This document shows, piece by piece, positions 18,765 through 27,306 of a DNA stretch of 64,000 nucleotides (the first letter of the stretch is position 1; the number at the start of each line of letters is the position of its first letter). The notes under the pieces are model-generated. The model worked only from the letters and a program-made list of their open reading frames with translations, was not told where the DNA came from and did not search any database. The stretch lies in assembly GCA_964393405.1 (NCBI GenBank), contig CAYMTR010000015.1, positions 1 through 64,000 of the forward strand. The letters run 5' to 3'. The position numbers were made by a program, and so were the translations under genes. Source of the stretch: CAYMTR01 sp964393405. Lineage in GTDB: Bacteria > Bacteroidota > Bacteroidia > Bacteroidales > Prolixibacteraceae.

Positions 18765-18772
18765 CAAAAGTA
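18765..18772 (-). promoter_or_regulatory. -7 promoter element for the DEAD-box helicase
   Basis: On the minus strand TACTTTTG, followed by CGCC, is an exact TAnnTTTG match. It would start transcription near 18758, giving a leader of about 200 nt upstream of the ATG at 18558. The leader contains a small inverted repeat built from AAAGCA and TGCTTT. Confidence 0.5.
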
Positions 18773-18853
18773 ACAGTTTAAATCAATTATATTATTTTTC
18801 TTTGTTTAAATTTAAAATGCTTAACATTAACATTAATATTTTCTTCGATTCGA

Positions 18854-19270
18854 ATGGATAATTATATCAATTTTAGGGACTTTTCCTCTGAACTTAAATT
18901 CAGTACTTCCAGAAGTAGCGGCCCCGGAGGGCAAAACGTAAATAAGGTAAACTCAAAAGTGGAGCTTCGCTTTAATGTCGAAATGTCGGCTATTCTTTCT
19001 GAATTTGAAAAGGAAATAATCCTGAAAAAACTCAAGAATAAGATTAACTCTGAAAATGAACTTATTATTACTGTTCAGTCTGACCGTTCACAGCTGAAAA
19101 ACAAAAATGAAGCTATTGATAAATTTAACCAACTGATATCGAAAGCTCTCACTCCAAGAAAGAAAAGAAGACCAACTTCCCCTACAAAGTCTTCAGTAGA
19201 AAAAAGATTGAAACAAAAAAAGGAAGATGGTAAAATTAAACAAATGAGAAAAAAAATCGACAACGATTAA
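18854..19270 (+). CDS. arfB: Alternative ribosome-rescue factor ArfB (YaeJ-type peptidyl-tRNA hydrolase)
   Basis: ArfB frees ribosomes stalled on non-stop mRNA by hydrolysing peptidyl-tRNA. The 138-residue protein has the catalytic GGQ loop inside SSGPGGQNVNKVNSKVELRF. It also has a C-terminal basic tail (PRKKRRPTSPTKSSVEKR) that inserts into the empty mRNA channel, separating it from full-length RF1/RF2. Length is normal. It starts 82 bp from the divergently oriented helicase promoter, and the region between serves both genes. Confidence 0.95.
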   Translation: MDNYINFRDFSSELKFSTSRSSGPGGQNVNKVNSKVELRFNVEMSAILSEFEKEIILKKLKNKINSENELIITVQSDRSQLKNKNEAIDKFNQLISKALTPRKKRRPTSPTKSSVEKRLKQKKEDGKIKQMRKKIDND

Positions 19271-19308
19271 AGTTCTTACTATGAGCAATAAATTATTCTT
19301 ATTGCTAT

Positions 19309-20406
19309 TTATGAAGATCCATTTGTTTTCCTCTTAAAGAAATGGAGTGAATCGCCCCATTCTCCATAACCAATTTGCTTATCGCTTAGTGATATTTTTG
19401 CATCAAAGTCTTCACTATTCTCTTTGGGCTCTTCATTTATGCAAGGTTTATTCAGGTAAAGCGAGTAATCATTTCTGAATATTCCCGGCGTAATATTCGG
19501 CATTATAATATTAGCGCCTGCCATTATTCCTTTTTCACGCCCTAAAGGATCAACTGCCTGAAGTGCTGTAGATGAAGCAATATTAATATCTCTCATTAAT
19601 ATTCTTAGTACTGCAATCATTTTTATGCTCAGAGAGAAGCGTTCTTCGATAGGACAAAGCTCATTTCTGTATTTATATAATGGTGTATCTGGATGTTCAA
19701 TATAGGGCCCCATTCCTACCATATCTATATTTATCCCTTTCATAAACAGCAAATCGTCTGCCAGATCTTCAATAGTTTGAAAAGGTAATCCAATCATCAC
19801 TCCGGTACCGGTTTGGTATCCTGAATTCTGAAGTGTTTTAATGCAATTAAGGCGAGTTTCATGGCTATGATCAGATGGATGAAGCCTTTTGTATAAGTTT
19901 CTATTAGATGTTTCAATTCTTAGCAAATACCTATGCGCACCGGCCTTAAACCATCTCTTATACACCTCTTCGCTCTGTTCTCCAAGCGAAAGGGTAATTC
20001 CAAGCTTGTTATTACCGAGACTCTTTATCCCTCGCAATAAGTTTTCAATTCTTTTAGTAAATGCTGGTGATGAATTCTCTCCGGATTGTAATACTATTGA
20101 ACCAAAATTGTTTTTAATGCATAATTCTGCAGCATGGAGTATCTGTTCATCGCTCAAATCATAACGATTCACTTTCTTGTTTGATTTTCTAATACCACAA
20201 TAATAGCAATCTTTGGAGCAAATATTCGAAAATTCGACCAGCCCCCTGAAATAGACAAGATTACCTACTTCTTTATTTTTGATCTCCAGAGCCTTGTTAA
20301 GCATTAACTTTAAATTATTACCTTCCGATTTAAGCAAGTTAATCAAATCCTCTCTGGAGAACTCATTTTTTAATAGTATCTCAGCTATTTCTGACATATA
20401 ATTCAA
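19309..20406 (-). CDS. hydE: [FeFe]-hydrogenase maturation radical SAM enzyme HydE
   Basis: HydE is a radical SAM protein that acts in assembly of the 2Fe subcluster of the H-cluster of [FeFe] hydrogenase. The 365-residue protein has the CX3CX2C motif in NICSKDCYYCGIRKSN, the GE-type segment LQSGENSS and the family-specific VGMGPYIEHPDTPL and ANIIMPNITPGIFRNDY stretches. The neighbours are not hydrogenase genes: hydF, hydG and hydA are absent from this window, so they must lie elsewhere if the enzyme serves that pathway. ATG 20406 is followed by a second Met at residue 4, which may also be used. Confidence 0.92.
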   Translation of the reverse strand: MNYMSEIAEILLKNEFSREDLINLLKSEGNNLKLMLNKALEIKNKEVGNLVYFRGLVEFSNICSKDCYYCGIRKSNKKVNRYDLSDEQILHAAELCIKNNFGSIVLQSGENSSPAFTKRIENLLRGIKSLGNNKLGITLSLGEQSEEVYKRWFKAGAHRYLLRIETSNRNLYKRLHPSDHSHETRLNCIKTLQNSGYQTGTGVMIGLPFQTIEDLADDLLFMKGINIDMVGMGPYIEHPDTPLYKYRNELCPIEERFSLSIKMIAVLRILMRDINIASSTALQAVDPLGREKGIMAGANIIMPNITPGIFRNDYSLYLNKPCINEEPKENSEDFDAKISLSDKQIGYGEWGDSLHFFKRKTNGSS

Positions 20407-20506
20407 TTAAAATATTGGTATTTAAATACTAACTGCTGAAACATAATTTAGTTCAATATAAAGTTATTTTTTCAAATACTTGCAAAATCGTTATTAGTGA
20501 AATAAC

Positions 20507-21544
20507 TTGTACAATTATAATAATATTTCTATGGTCGAAGCAGAATATTTCATAAGGCTTGAAAACAATGTCGTTCAATGTGTTTTATGCCCTCGAAGCT
20601 GTATTATTGAAGACAGGAAATATGGTGACTGCCATGCAAGAAGAAACCATGAAGGTACCCTCATTTCAGAAGTTTACGGAAAGATAGCCGCTAGAAATAT
20701 TGACCCTATTGAGAAAAAACCTTTATACCATTTTTATCCCGGATCAGAGATTTTATCTATTGGAACTTCAGGTTGTAATTTTCATTGCTCTTTTTGCCAG
20801 AATTTCATGATGTCTCAATACGATATTCGCAGACATATAGAAGTTGAACACTTTCTGCCTTCTGATATAGCTGCGCAGTCAATAAAAAGTAAAAACAATA
20901 TTGGCGTAGCATTTACATATAACGAGCCAACTGTAAATTTTGAATTCATGATTAAGACCGCTGAATTGGTTAAAGACAAAGGTCAAAAAACAGTTATGAT
21001 TACAAATGGATACATTAATTCTGATCCTTTAAAAAGACTAATTGACAAAATTGACGCCTTTAATATTGATCTCAAAGGCTTCAGTGATGCTTTCTATAGG
21101 AAATACTCAAAAGGTACTCTTGAACATGTTTTGAATACAATAAAATCTGTTTCCAAATGGAATAAACATTTGGAAATTACAAACCTTGTCATTCCTACCA
21201 TTAACGATGATGAAGATGAATTCGAAGAAATGTGCAAGTGGATAGTAAACGAAACAGGTGAAGACACTGTACTTCACTTGTCTAGATATTTTCCGCGTTA
21301 TGAACTGAACCAATACCCGACCCCTGCTGAAGTTCTTTTTCAATTATTCGATATAGCCAAAGCTCATCTCAAATACGTTTATCTTGGAAATATTGCAACA
21401 GAAATTCATAGCAACACTATTTGTCCCCACTGTGGTAAAAAACTTATCGAAAGAACATATTATAACATCATAAACAAAGGAACAGACGATGAAGGAAAAT
21501 GCAAAGGATGCGGCAACTTAATTTTTAAAAATTTCAGGAAATGA
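20507..21544 (+). CDS. amrS: AmmeMemoRadiSam-system radical SAM enzyme AmrS
   Basis: The 345-residue radical SAM protein resembles the pyruvate formate-lyase activase group. An N-terminal Cys-rich segment (CVLCPRSC...GDCHAR) is followed by the CX3CX2C cluster motif in GTSGCNFHCSFCQNF. A C-terminal pair of Cys motifs (CPHCGKK and CKGCGN) looks like a zinc ribbon. Family names come from the recurrent AMMECR1-Memo-radical SAM trio, whose reaction is not established. The stop overlaps the amrB start (ATGA), so the two are translationally coupled. The usual third member, AmrA/AMMECR1, is not in this window. The start used is a TTG at 20507; the ATG at 20531 (MVEAEYFIRL) is an alternative. Confidence 0.9.
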   Translation: MYNYNNISMVEAEYFIRLENNVVQCVLCPRSCIIEDRKYGDCHARRNHEGTLISEVYGKIAARNIDPIEKKPLYHFYPGSEILSIGTSGCNFHCSFCQNFMMSQYDIRRHIEVEHFLPSDIAAQSIKSKNNIGVAFTYNEPTVNFEFMIKTAELVKDKGQKTVMITNGYINSDPLKRLIDKIDAFNIDLKGFSDAFYRKYSKGTLEHVLNTIKSVSKWNKHLEITNLVIPTINDDEDEFEEMCKWIVNETGEDTVLHLSRYFPRYELNQYPTPAEVLFQLFDIAKAHLKYVYLGNIATEIHSNTICPHCGKKLIERTYYNIINKGTDDEGKCKGCGNLIFKNFRK

Positions 21545-22392
21545 TAAAAAATATAAAAGGAGCAACATTTGCCGGAAGGTTTTATCCATCTTCTCGTGAA
21601 TCTTTAACTGATTTGATTGAATTTACCTGGAAAGCTGAATCAAATAGCTTTGACACTTCTCTTTATGAAAAAAAGATTATTGGCGGAATTGTGCCTCATG
21701 CCGGATACATATATTCATCCCGTCAGGCAATTCATTTTTATAATACTCTTAAAAACAGCAAGTTTAATTATGACACTGCAATAATTATAAATCCTAATCA
21801 CACAGGCTTTGGAACCGGACTCTTCAATATTTCTAACTATGAATACTGGATGACACCCTTGGGCAAAATTAAGGTTGACAAAGAGTTTTCAGACCTATTG
21901 GATATCGATGTTTATAACCCTGCTCACGATAACGAACACTCAGGTGAAGTGCAACTACCCCTACTGCAATATTTTTATGAAAAATCAATTAAAATTGTTG
22001 TAATTACATTGAATAAACAATGTAGTGAAACAGCTAAATTACTGGCCACCAAAATATACAATGCCGAAAAAAAGACAGGCCGTTCTATCATATTAATAGC
22101 TTCCAGCGACTTTACACATTACGAAACACCAGAAATAGGATTTAAAAAAGATCAATATGCTGTTGATGCAATCATGGAATTCGACTCCGAGAAGTTATGC
22201 TGCGAAGTTAAAACTCACGATATTTCAGCTTGCGGATTTGGAACTATCGCTACTCTAATCGATTATGCAAAACTTAAATCTTCTAACCCTAAAATTGCAG
22301 TACTGAAAAGAGGACACTCAGGTGAAGTACAGAATTCAAGGGAAGTTGTTGACTATATTTCTTTCCTTTGCTTCGAGAATTTAAACGATTAA
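21541..22392 (+). CDS. amrB: AmmeMemoRadiSam-system protein AmrB (Memo-like)
   Basis: The 283-residue Memo-family protein has a fold related to class III extradiol dioxygenases. Conserved histidine-containing segments are visible in order: VPHAGYIYSS, NPNHTGFG, EHSGEVQLPLLQYF, SSDFTHYETPE and the C-terminal GHSGE. These would form a metal site. It overlaps amrS by four bases. No fused AMMECR1 domain is present, as the protein ends soon after the Memo fold. The metabolic role of the pair is unknown. Confidence 0.9.
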   Translation: MIKNIKGATFAGRFYPSSRESLTDLIEFTWKAESNSFDTSLYEKKIIGGIVPHAGYIYSSRQAIHFYNTLKNSKFNYDTAIIINPNHTGFGTGLFNISNYEYWMTPLGKIKVDKEFSDLLDIDVYNPAHDNEHSGEVQLPLLQYFYEKSIKIVVITLNKQCSETAKLLATKIYNAEKKTGRSIILIASSDFTHYETPEIGFKKDQYAVDAIMEFDSEKLCCEVKTHDISACGFGTIATLIDYAKLKSSNPKIAVLKRGHSGEVQNSREVVDYISFLCFENLND

Positions 22393-22442
22393 TCTCAAAT
22401 TTATTTTAAATAGATTAAATTAGTGCCCTAAATATAAAACTT

Positions 22443-23318
22443 ATGATAAAATCAATGACCGGTTACGGCAAATCTGAATGTGAATTGCCTTCAAAAAAAA
22501 TAACAATCGAAATCAAATCTCTTAATAGTAAACAATTAGATATAAATGCACGCTTCCCTTCAATTTATAGGGAAAAAGATATCGAAGTAAGGAAACTTAT
22601 CGGAGAAAGACTTGAACGAGGCAAGGTTGATTTCAACCTTTATTGTGAACAACATGGAGATGTGTCAAATGCAAATATCAATAAAGGAATTGTACTGAAC
22701 TACTATAAACAACTGGCCGATATTTATAAAGAGCTCAATCTTGAACTAACTGAAACCTCAATACAGAGTTTACTTAGGTTACCTGATTCGGTTAAGGTCG
22801 ATTATGAAGAACTTGACGAAAAGGAATGGGTGATTATTCTTCAAAAGATTGAAGAGGCTATTGAGAAACTTAACAATTTCAGAGTTCAGGAAGGACAAGC
22901 TTTAAAAGAGGATATTGTTTCTCATATTAAAAATATAATGTCGCTTAAGGACCAAGTGCTTCCATACGAAAATGAAAGGATTGAAAAAGTAAAACAAAAA
23001 TTGACTGAAGCCCTTGGAAACCTCTCTGGAAACGTGCAGTCCGATCCTAATCGTTTTGAGCAAGAACTAATATTTTATCTTGAAAAAATCGATATTAACG
23101 AAGAAAAGGTTCGTCTTGAAAACCACTGCAAATATTTTCTTGAAACAATAAAGGAACCTATTCCTTCCGGAAAAAAACTTGGCTTTATTGCTCAGGAAAT
23201 TGGCAGAGAAATCAACACTTTAGGCTCTAAAGCAAATCATCAGGAGATTCAAAAGCTTGTAATCGTCATGAAAGATGAGCTTGAAAAGATAAAAGAACAA
23301 TCATTAAATATTTTGTAG
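22443..23318 (+). CDS. YicC-family endoribonuclease
   Basis: The 291-residue protein has the opening MIKSMTGYGKSE and the N-terminal block IEIKSLNSKQLDINARFP. A helical C-terminal DUF1732-type domain follows, with DPNRFEQELIFYLEKIDINEE and GKKLGFIAQEIGREINTLGSK. E. coli YicC is an endoribonuclease involved in small-RNA turnover, and the two YicC blocks appear complete here. The gene directly precedes gmk with 13 bp between stop and ATG, an order widespread in bacteria. Shared transcription with gmk and nadD is likely. Confidence 0.94.
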   Translation: MIKSMTGYGKSECELPSKKITIEIKSLNSKQLDINARFPSIYREKDIEVRKLIGERLERGKVDFNLYCEQHGDVSNANINKGIVLNYYKQLADIYKELNLELTETSIQSLLRLPDSVKVDYEELDEKEWVIILQKIEEAIEKLNNFRVQEGQALKEDIVSHIKNIMSLKDQVLPYENERIEKVKQKLTEALGNLSGNVQSDPNRFEQELIFYLEKIDINEEKVRLENHCKYFLETIKEPIPSGKKLGFIAQEIGREINTLGSKANHQEIQKLVIVMKDELEKIKEQSLNIL

Positions 23319-23331
23319 CTATTTGTCATAC

Positions 23332-23898
23332 ATGAAAGGCAAACTCATAATTTTTTCAGCTCCTTCCGGCTCTGGGAAGACAACAATTGTCAAACATCTT
23401 TTGTCACTCAATCTTGGGCTCGAATTTTCCATTTCTGCCACAAGCCGACCGATCAGGGGTGCTGAAGTCGACGGAAAAGACTATTATTTCCTGACTGCAG
23501 ATGAGTTCAAAAAGAAAATTGACAATAATGAATTCCTTGAATGGGAAGAAGTTTACGAAGGTAAATTCTACGGCACACTGAAAAGTGAAGTGGAGAGGAT
23601 CAGGAATAAAGGTTGTCACGTAATTTTCGATGTCGATGTTGTTGGTGGATGTGATATTAAGGATTATTTCGGCGATGAAGCTCTTGCAGTATTTGTTCAA
23701 CCACCATCAATTAACGAATTAAGAAATAGACTCACAGCAAGAGCAACCGACTCGAGGGAGGTTATTGAATCAAGAATTGCCAAAGCTGAATACGAATTGT
23801 CTTTCGCATCAAAATTTGACGTGGTGATAGTAAACGATAATTTATATGAAGCTTTGTCAGAAGCAGAAGAAATTATTCATAACTTTCTCAGACATTAG
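23332..23898 (+). CDS. gmk: Guanylate kinase
   Basis: Gmk phosphorylates GMP to GDP with ATP. From ATG 23332 the protein has 188 residues and opens with MKGKLIIFSAPSGSGKTTIV, which carries the P-loop. The GMP-binding block follows (SATSRPIRGAEVDGKDYYFL, then EFLEWEEVYEGKFYGT). I prefer this ATG to the in-frame TTG at 23323 because family members begin just before the P-loop strand. It lies between yicC and nadD in a three-gene run. Confidence 0.96.
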   Translation: MKGKLIIFSAPSGSGKTTIVKHLLSLNLGLEFSISATSRPIRGAEVDGKDYYFLTADEFKKKIDNNEFLEWEEVYEGKFYGTLKSEVERIRNKGCHVIFDVDVVGGCDIKDYFGDEALAVFVQPPSINELRNRLTARATDSREVIESRIAKAEYELSFASKFDVVIVNDNLYEALSEAEEIIHNFLRH

Positions 23899-23914
23899 AA
23901 AAATATTTACAAAA

Positions 23915-24487
23915 ATGAACATAGGATTGTTTTTTGGCTCGTTCAATCCAATACATATCGGTCACACAGCGATTGCAAATTACATTATTGAATTCGGAGG
24001 ACTCGACAAGCTTTGGTTTGTTATTTCTCCTCACAATCCTTTTAAAGATAAGGCAAACCTGATTGATGATCATTTAAGGCTTGAAATGGTTAACAGGGCA
24101 ATTAAAGACGATCCAAGGTTCAGTGCATCAGATGTTGAGTTTTCTCTTCCAAAGCCTTCATATACTATTAATACATTAAATAAATTAAAGGAGTTATATC
24201 CTAATAACAGGTTTACTTTGATTATTGGATCCGATAATTATGATAGTCTGCATAAATGGAAAGATTACAATAAAATCGCAGAAGAATATGAATTCATGGT
24301 ATACCCCAGACCGGGATTCGACTGCAAACAAATAAACCTAAAAGGTAAATTCTCAATTATTAATGCACCACAAATTGAGATTTCTTCATCATTTATAAGA
24401 GAATCGATTGCTGCCGGAAAGGACATCAAATATTTCTTAAATACTGAAGTATATATGTATATCAAGGAATTAAATTTATATAGATAA
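23915..24487 (+). CDS. nadD: Nicotinate-nucleotide adenylyltransferase
   Basis: NadD adenylylates nicotinate mononucleotide to deamido-NAD in NAD biosynthesis. From ATG 23915 the protein has 190 residues. It opens with NIGLFFGSFNPIHIGHTAI, containing the HxGH nucleotidyltransferase motif, and ends with the ISSSFIRESI signature. An in-frame upstream extension to 23846 would add 23 atypical residues inside gmk and is rejected. It is the last gene of the yicC-gmk-nadD run. With nadK and the NadR/PnuC pair elsewhere in the window, this is the third NAD-related locus. Confidence 0.95.
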   Translation: MNIGLFFGSFNPIHIGHTAIANYIIEFGGLDKLWFVISPHNPFKDKANLIDDHLRLEMVNRAIKDDPRFSASDVEFSLPKPSYTINTLNKLKELYPNNRFTLIIGSDNYDSLHKWKDYNKIAEEYEFMVYPRPGFDCKQINLKGKFSIINAPQIEISSSFIRESIAAGKDIKYFLNTEVYMYIKELNLYR

Positions 24488-24556
24488 GGAAAATATCTTG
24501 TTATTAATGAAACATTATCGAGTCCTTTTCGTTAAGTATATAAAAAGCCTACTATA

Positions 24557-25249
24557 ATGATGAGAACAGCCATAAACAGTGTAAATACAGGAATGTATAA
24601 CTTCTACCCAAGCCTGGGTTTTAATACATTAAATAAAAATACCGACTATTCTTTGAAAATGCCAGTGTTGCCTTATTCATTCAATGCACTGGAGCCATTT
24701 GTCGACTCATTATCAGTTCGTAATCATTTTTACAACCATCACATATCAGGATACGTTAAGCTGCTTGAACTCTTGAATACCAATGGAGAAAATATCGATA
24801 TGGAGCATTTGTTCAACAATACTGAAGATATAACTGACGAAAAACTCAACTATTCCGGAAGTATTGTAAACCATCAGCTTTTTTGGGAAAACCTTTCGCC
24901 GTATGGAGGCGAAATTGCAGGTGCCCTTCGTAAAGCAATAGAAACAGATTTTGGTTCTGTTTCAAGCTTTAAACTTGAACTTCTTACAAATGCACTACGA
25001 TATAATAATAATGGCTGGATATGGCTTATTGTAGATTACAGACATAAATTAAGGTTGGTAACTACTCCTAATAACATTAATCCTCTTATGAAAGTATCAC
25101 GAGACAAAGGAATTCCAATTTTAGTAATAGACCTTTGGGATCATACTTTCATTCATAAAGGAGTAAGCGACAAAAAAGAATACCTTAAAAAGATTCTTCT
25201 AATCGTAAACTGGGAAGAGGTTAGTAATAGGTATGAAGAGGCCTTTTAG
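24557..25249 (+). CDS. Iron/manganese superoxide dismutase-family protein
   Basis: The 230-residue protein has the SOD fold order. The N-terminal helical hairpin carries the first His ligand in HFYNHHISGYV and the second in VNHQLFWENLSP. The C-terminal alpha/beta domain carries the Asp and third His in VIDLWDHTFIH. All four metal ligands are thus present, but the usual WEH is WDH and spacing within helix 1 is divergent. There is no clear signal peptide; an extra ~30-residue Asn-rich leader precedes the typical start (LPYSFNALEPF). It is monocistronic and probably a cytosolic oxygen-defence enzyme. Metal preference (Fe or Mn) cannot be judged. Confidence 0.85.
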   Translation: MMRTAINSVNTGMYNFYPSLGFNTLNKNTDYSLKMPVLPYSFNALEPFVDSLSVRNHFYNHHISGYVKLLELLNTNGENIDMEHLFNNTEDITDEKLNYSGSIVNHQLFWENLSPYGGEIAGALRKAIETDFGSVSSFKLELLTNALRYNNNGWIWLIVDYRHKLRLVTTPNNINPLMKVSRDKGIPILVIDLWDHTFIHKGVSDKKEYLKKILLIVNWEEVSNRYEEAF

Positions 25250-25260
25250 TTAACTTATCA

Positions 25261-25731
25261 TTATAGCAATTCTTCTATTTCCTTTATGTGCAGGTTTAAA
25301 TGCCTCAAATAATCTATTATACAATCTTTCATCGAAACGAGTTCCGTATCACTGCAATGCCACTGGTTTTCAATTTTTGAGATATCTATATTCCTGAAAA
25401 GGTGTACAATATGCAAATTTGAATATTTCCAAAGCTTAACTAATGTTTCCCAATCTTCATTACTATAGTTTTGTATGGCTATCCACTTGTCGTTATTTCC
25501 ATTTGTTGCATAATTTGGAAAACTTAGGGGATTCTCACCATATTGCATATGTATAGTTCTGTGTGTATTATTTGATGCAGAGTCGATCATATGTCCTAAT
25601 ATCTGTTTGATATTTCTATTCTGGACATTTCTCTTTTTTGTTATTTCTTCCTCATTTAATACTAATAGACGAAGTGTCCATCGACTTATTATTTCTTCGA
25701 TTTCAAGACAAATTGGTTCAAATTGGTTCAT
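25261..25731 (-). CDS. DinB-like metal-dependent protein
   Basis: From ATG 25731 the protein has 156 residues in a four-helix pattern. The DinB-like metal ligands are visible: the first His in LGHMIDSASNNTHR, and a later pair in LRHLNLHIKEIEELL. Members of this superfamily act in bacillithiol or mycothiol chemistry or in detoxification, but many have no known substrate. An in-frame start at 25800 would add 23 residues without similarity to the fold and is less likely. It lies convergent to the SOD gene with only 11 bp between stops. Confidence 0.8.
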   Translation of the reverse strand: MNQFEPICLEIEEIISRWTLRLLVLNEEEITKKRNVQNRNIKQILGHMIDSASNNTHRTIHMQYGENPLSFPNYATNGNNDKWIAIQNYSNEDWETLVKLWKYSNLHIVHLFRNIDISKIENQWHCSDTELVSMKDCIIDYLRHLNLHIKEIEELL

Positions 25732-26072
25732 AATGATAAAATTTAATGTACTTACTTTTTGACTAAAACTGGTTTTAAATACATGAATGTTCAAAAACAT
25801 TACATGAAAGCATGAAAAGTATATTTTCTAAATCTATTATCAATGATTATCAAATAGAAATTGACACATTACTTGCAAACTTTACAATTAATACATTTAA
25901 AAGAACTTAATCCTCAAAAAAAATGTTTACAGGAGCAAATTCAATATGCTTGTTAGAAAGCAATTTAACCACTTCAACTTCTCCATTGACCGAAATTAAC
26001 ATCAAAAATTTATAAATTCTCACATTTTTGTATACATTTACCGCGATTTTTGTAAATAAACTTGATTGATAA

Positions 26073-27278
26073 ATGGGATTATTAAGAGACAAGTTTTCGC
26101 TTTACGATGCCTCACAGAAGGTAATAAAAGCAGGGATTTACCCTTATTTTAGGGAAATCGAATCAGACCAGGACACAGTTGTCAGCATTAATGGGAAAAA
26201 AGTTTTAATGTTTGGTTCAAACAGTTACCTGGGATTAACCAACCATCCGAAAATCAAAGAAGCCGCAATTAAAGCTATTGAAAAATACGGAACAGGATGT
26301 GCAGGCTCAAGATTCTTAAATGGAACTCTTGACATTCACGTTCAGTTGGAAAATCGTCTTGCCGAATTAACAGGTAAAGATGCGACTTTGTGTTATAGCA
26401 CTGGCTTTCAGGTAAATCTTGGTGTAGTATCAGTCTTAGCTGGCCGAAGTGATTATATCATCCTCGACGAGCTTGACCATGCTTCTATCATCGAAGGCAG
26501 CAGGCTTTCTTTCGGTAAAGTACTGAAATATGCACATAACGACATGAATTCTTTGGAAAACAAACTCAAGATTTGTGAACCCGGAAGAATTAAACTTATT
26601 GTCGTTGATGGTATCTTTTCAATGGAAGGTGACATTGTTAAACTTCCTGAAATCGTACGTCTTGCTGAAAAGTATGACGCTTCGGTTATGGTTGACGACG
26701 CTCATTCATTAGGAGTGCTTGGTAAAAATGGCTCAGGTACAGCTTCTCATTTTGGATTGACTGACAAAGTAGACCTTATTATGGGTACTTTCTCTAAGTC
26801 TATGGCTTCATTGGGAGGTTTCATTGCTGGTGATAAAGAAGTAATTGATTTCATTAAGCATAATTCACGTTCATTGATTTTCAGTGCAAGTATGACTCCG
26901 GCTTCTGTAGCCACTGTTTTAGAAGCTATTGAAATAATGGTAAGTGAACCTGAAAGAATACAACATCTTTGGGATGTTTCTCATTATGCTAAGAAGCGTT
27001 TTGATGACCTTGGATTTGAAACAGGTAAATCAGAATCTCCTATTATTCCTTTATTTGTAAGGGACGACATTAAAGCTTTGAAGCTTACAAGAATACTGCT
27101 CGATCAGGGCGTATTTGTTAATCCTGTTGTTTCTCCTGCTGTTCCAAGGGAAGATTGCCTCATAAGATTCTCTCTTATGGCAACTCACACCTACGATCAA
27201 GTAGATGAGGCAATCGACAAGATAACGAAAGCCGCAAAGGAATTAGATATATTAGCTCAAATTCCTGCTTACAAATAG
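26073..27278 (+). CDS. spt: Serine palmitoyltransferase (sphingolipid synthesis)
   Basis: This PLP enzyme condenses L-serine with a fatty acyl-CoA or acyl-ACP to give 3-ketosphinganine, the first step in Bacteroidota sphingolipids. The 401-residue protein resembles the Bacteroides enzyme along its length. It has GVYPYFREIE-like segments at the N-terminus, GTGCAGSRFLNGTLDIHVQLE, the Asp/His segment VMVDDAHSLGVLG and the PLP-Lys segment GTFSKSMASLGGF. The alternative, 2-amino-3-ketobutyrate-CoA ligase, belongs to the same alpha-oxoamine synthase family but fits less well. A terminator overlaps its stop, so the downstream dehydrogenase may be separately expressed. Confidence 0.9.
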   Translation: MGLLRDKFSLYDASQKVIKAGIYPYFREIESDQDTVVSINGKKVLMFGSNSYLGLTNHPKIKEAAIKAIEKYGTGCAGSRFLNGTLDIHVQLENRLAELTGKDATLCYSTGFQVNLGVVSVLAGRSDYIILDELDHASIIEGSRLSFGKVLKYAHNDMNSLENKLKICEPGRIKLIVVDGIFSMEGDIVKLPEIVRLAEKYDASVMVDDAHSLGVLGKNGSGTASHFGLTDKVDLIMGTFSKSMASLGGFIAGDKEVIDFIKHNSRSLIFSASMTPASVATVLEAIEIMVSEPERIQHLWDVSHYAKKRFDDLGFETGKSESPIIPLFVRDDIKALKLTRILLDQGVFVNPVVSPAVPREDCLIRFSLMATHTYDQVDEAIDKITKAAKELDILAQIPAYK

Positions 27279-27293
27279 CAGGAATTTTTTTTT
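27261..27293 (+). terminator. Intrinsic terminator overlapping the spt stop codon
   Basis: A 9-bp perfect stem (ATTCCTGCT with AGCAGGAAT) and 7-nt loop are followed by nine Ts. The spt stop codon lies in the loop and right arm. It separates spt from the SDR gene 14 bp downstream. Confidence 0.85.
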
Positions 27294-27306
27294 AAAAGAT
27301 TCCTAA

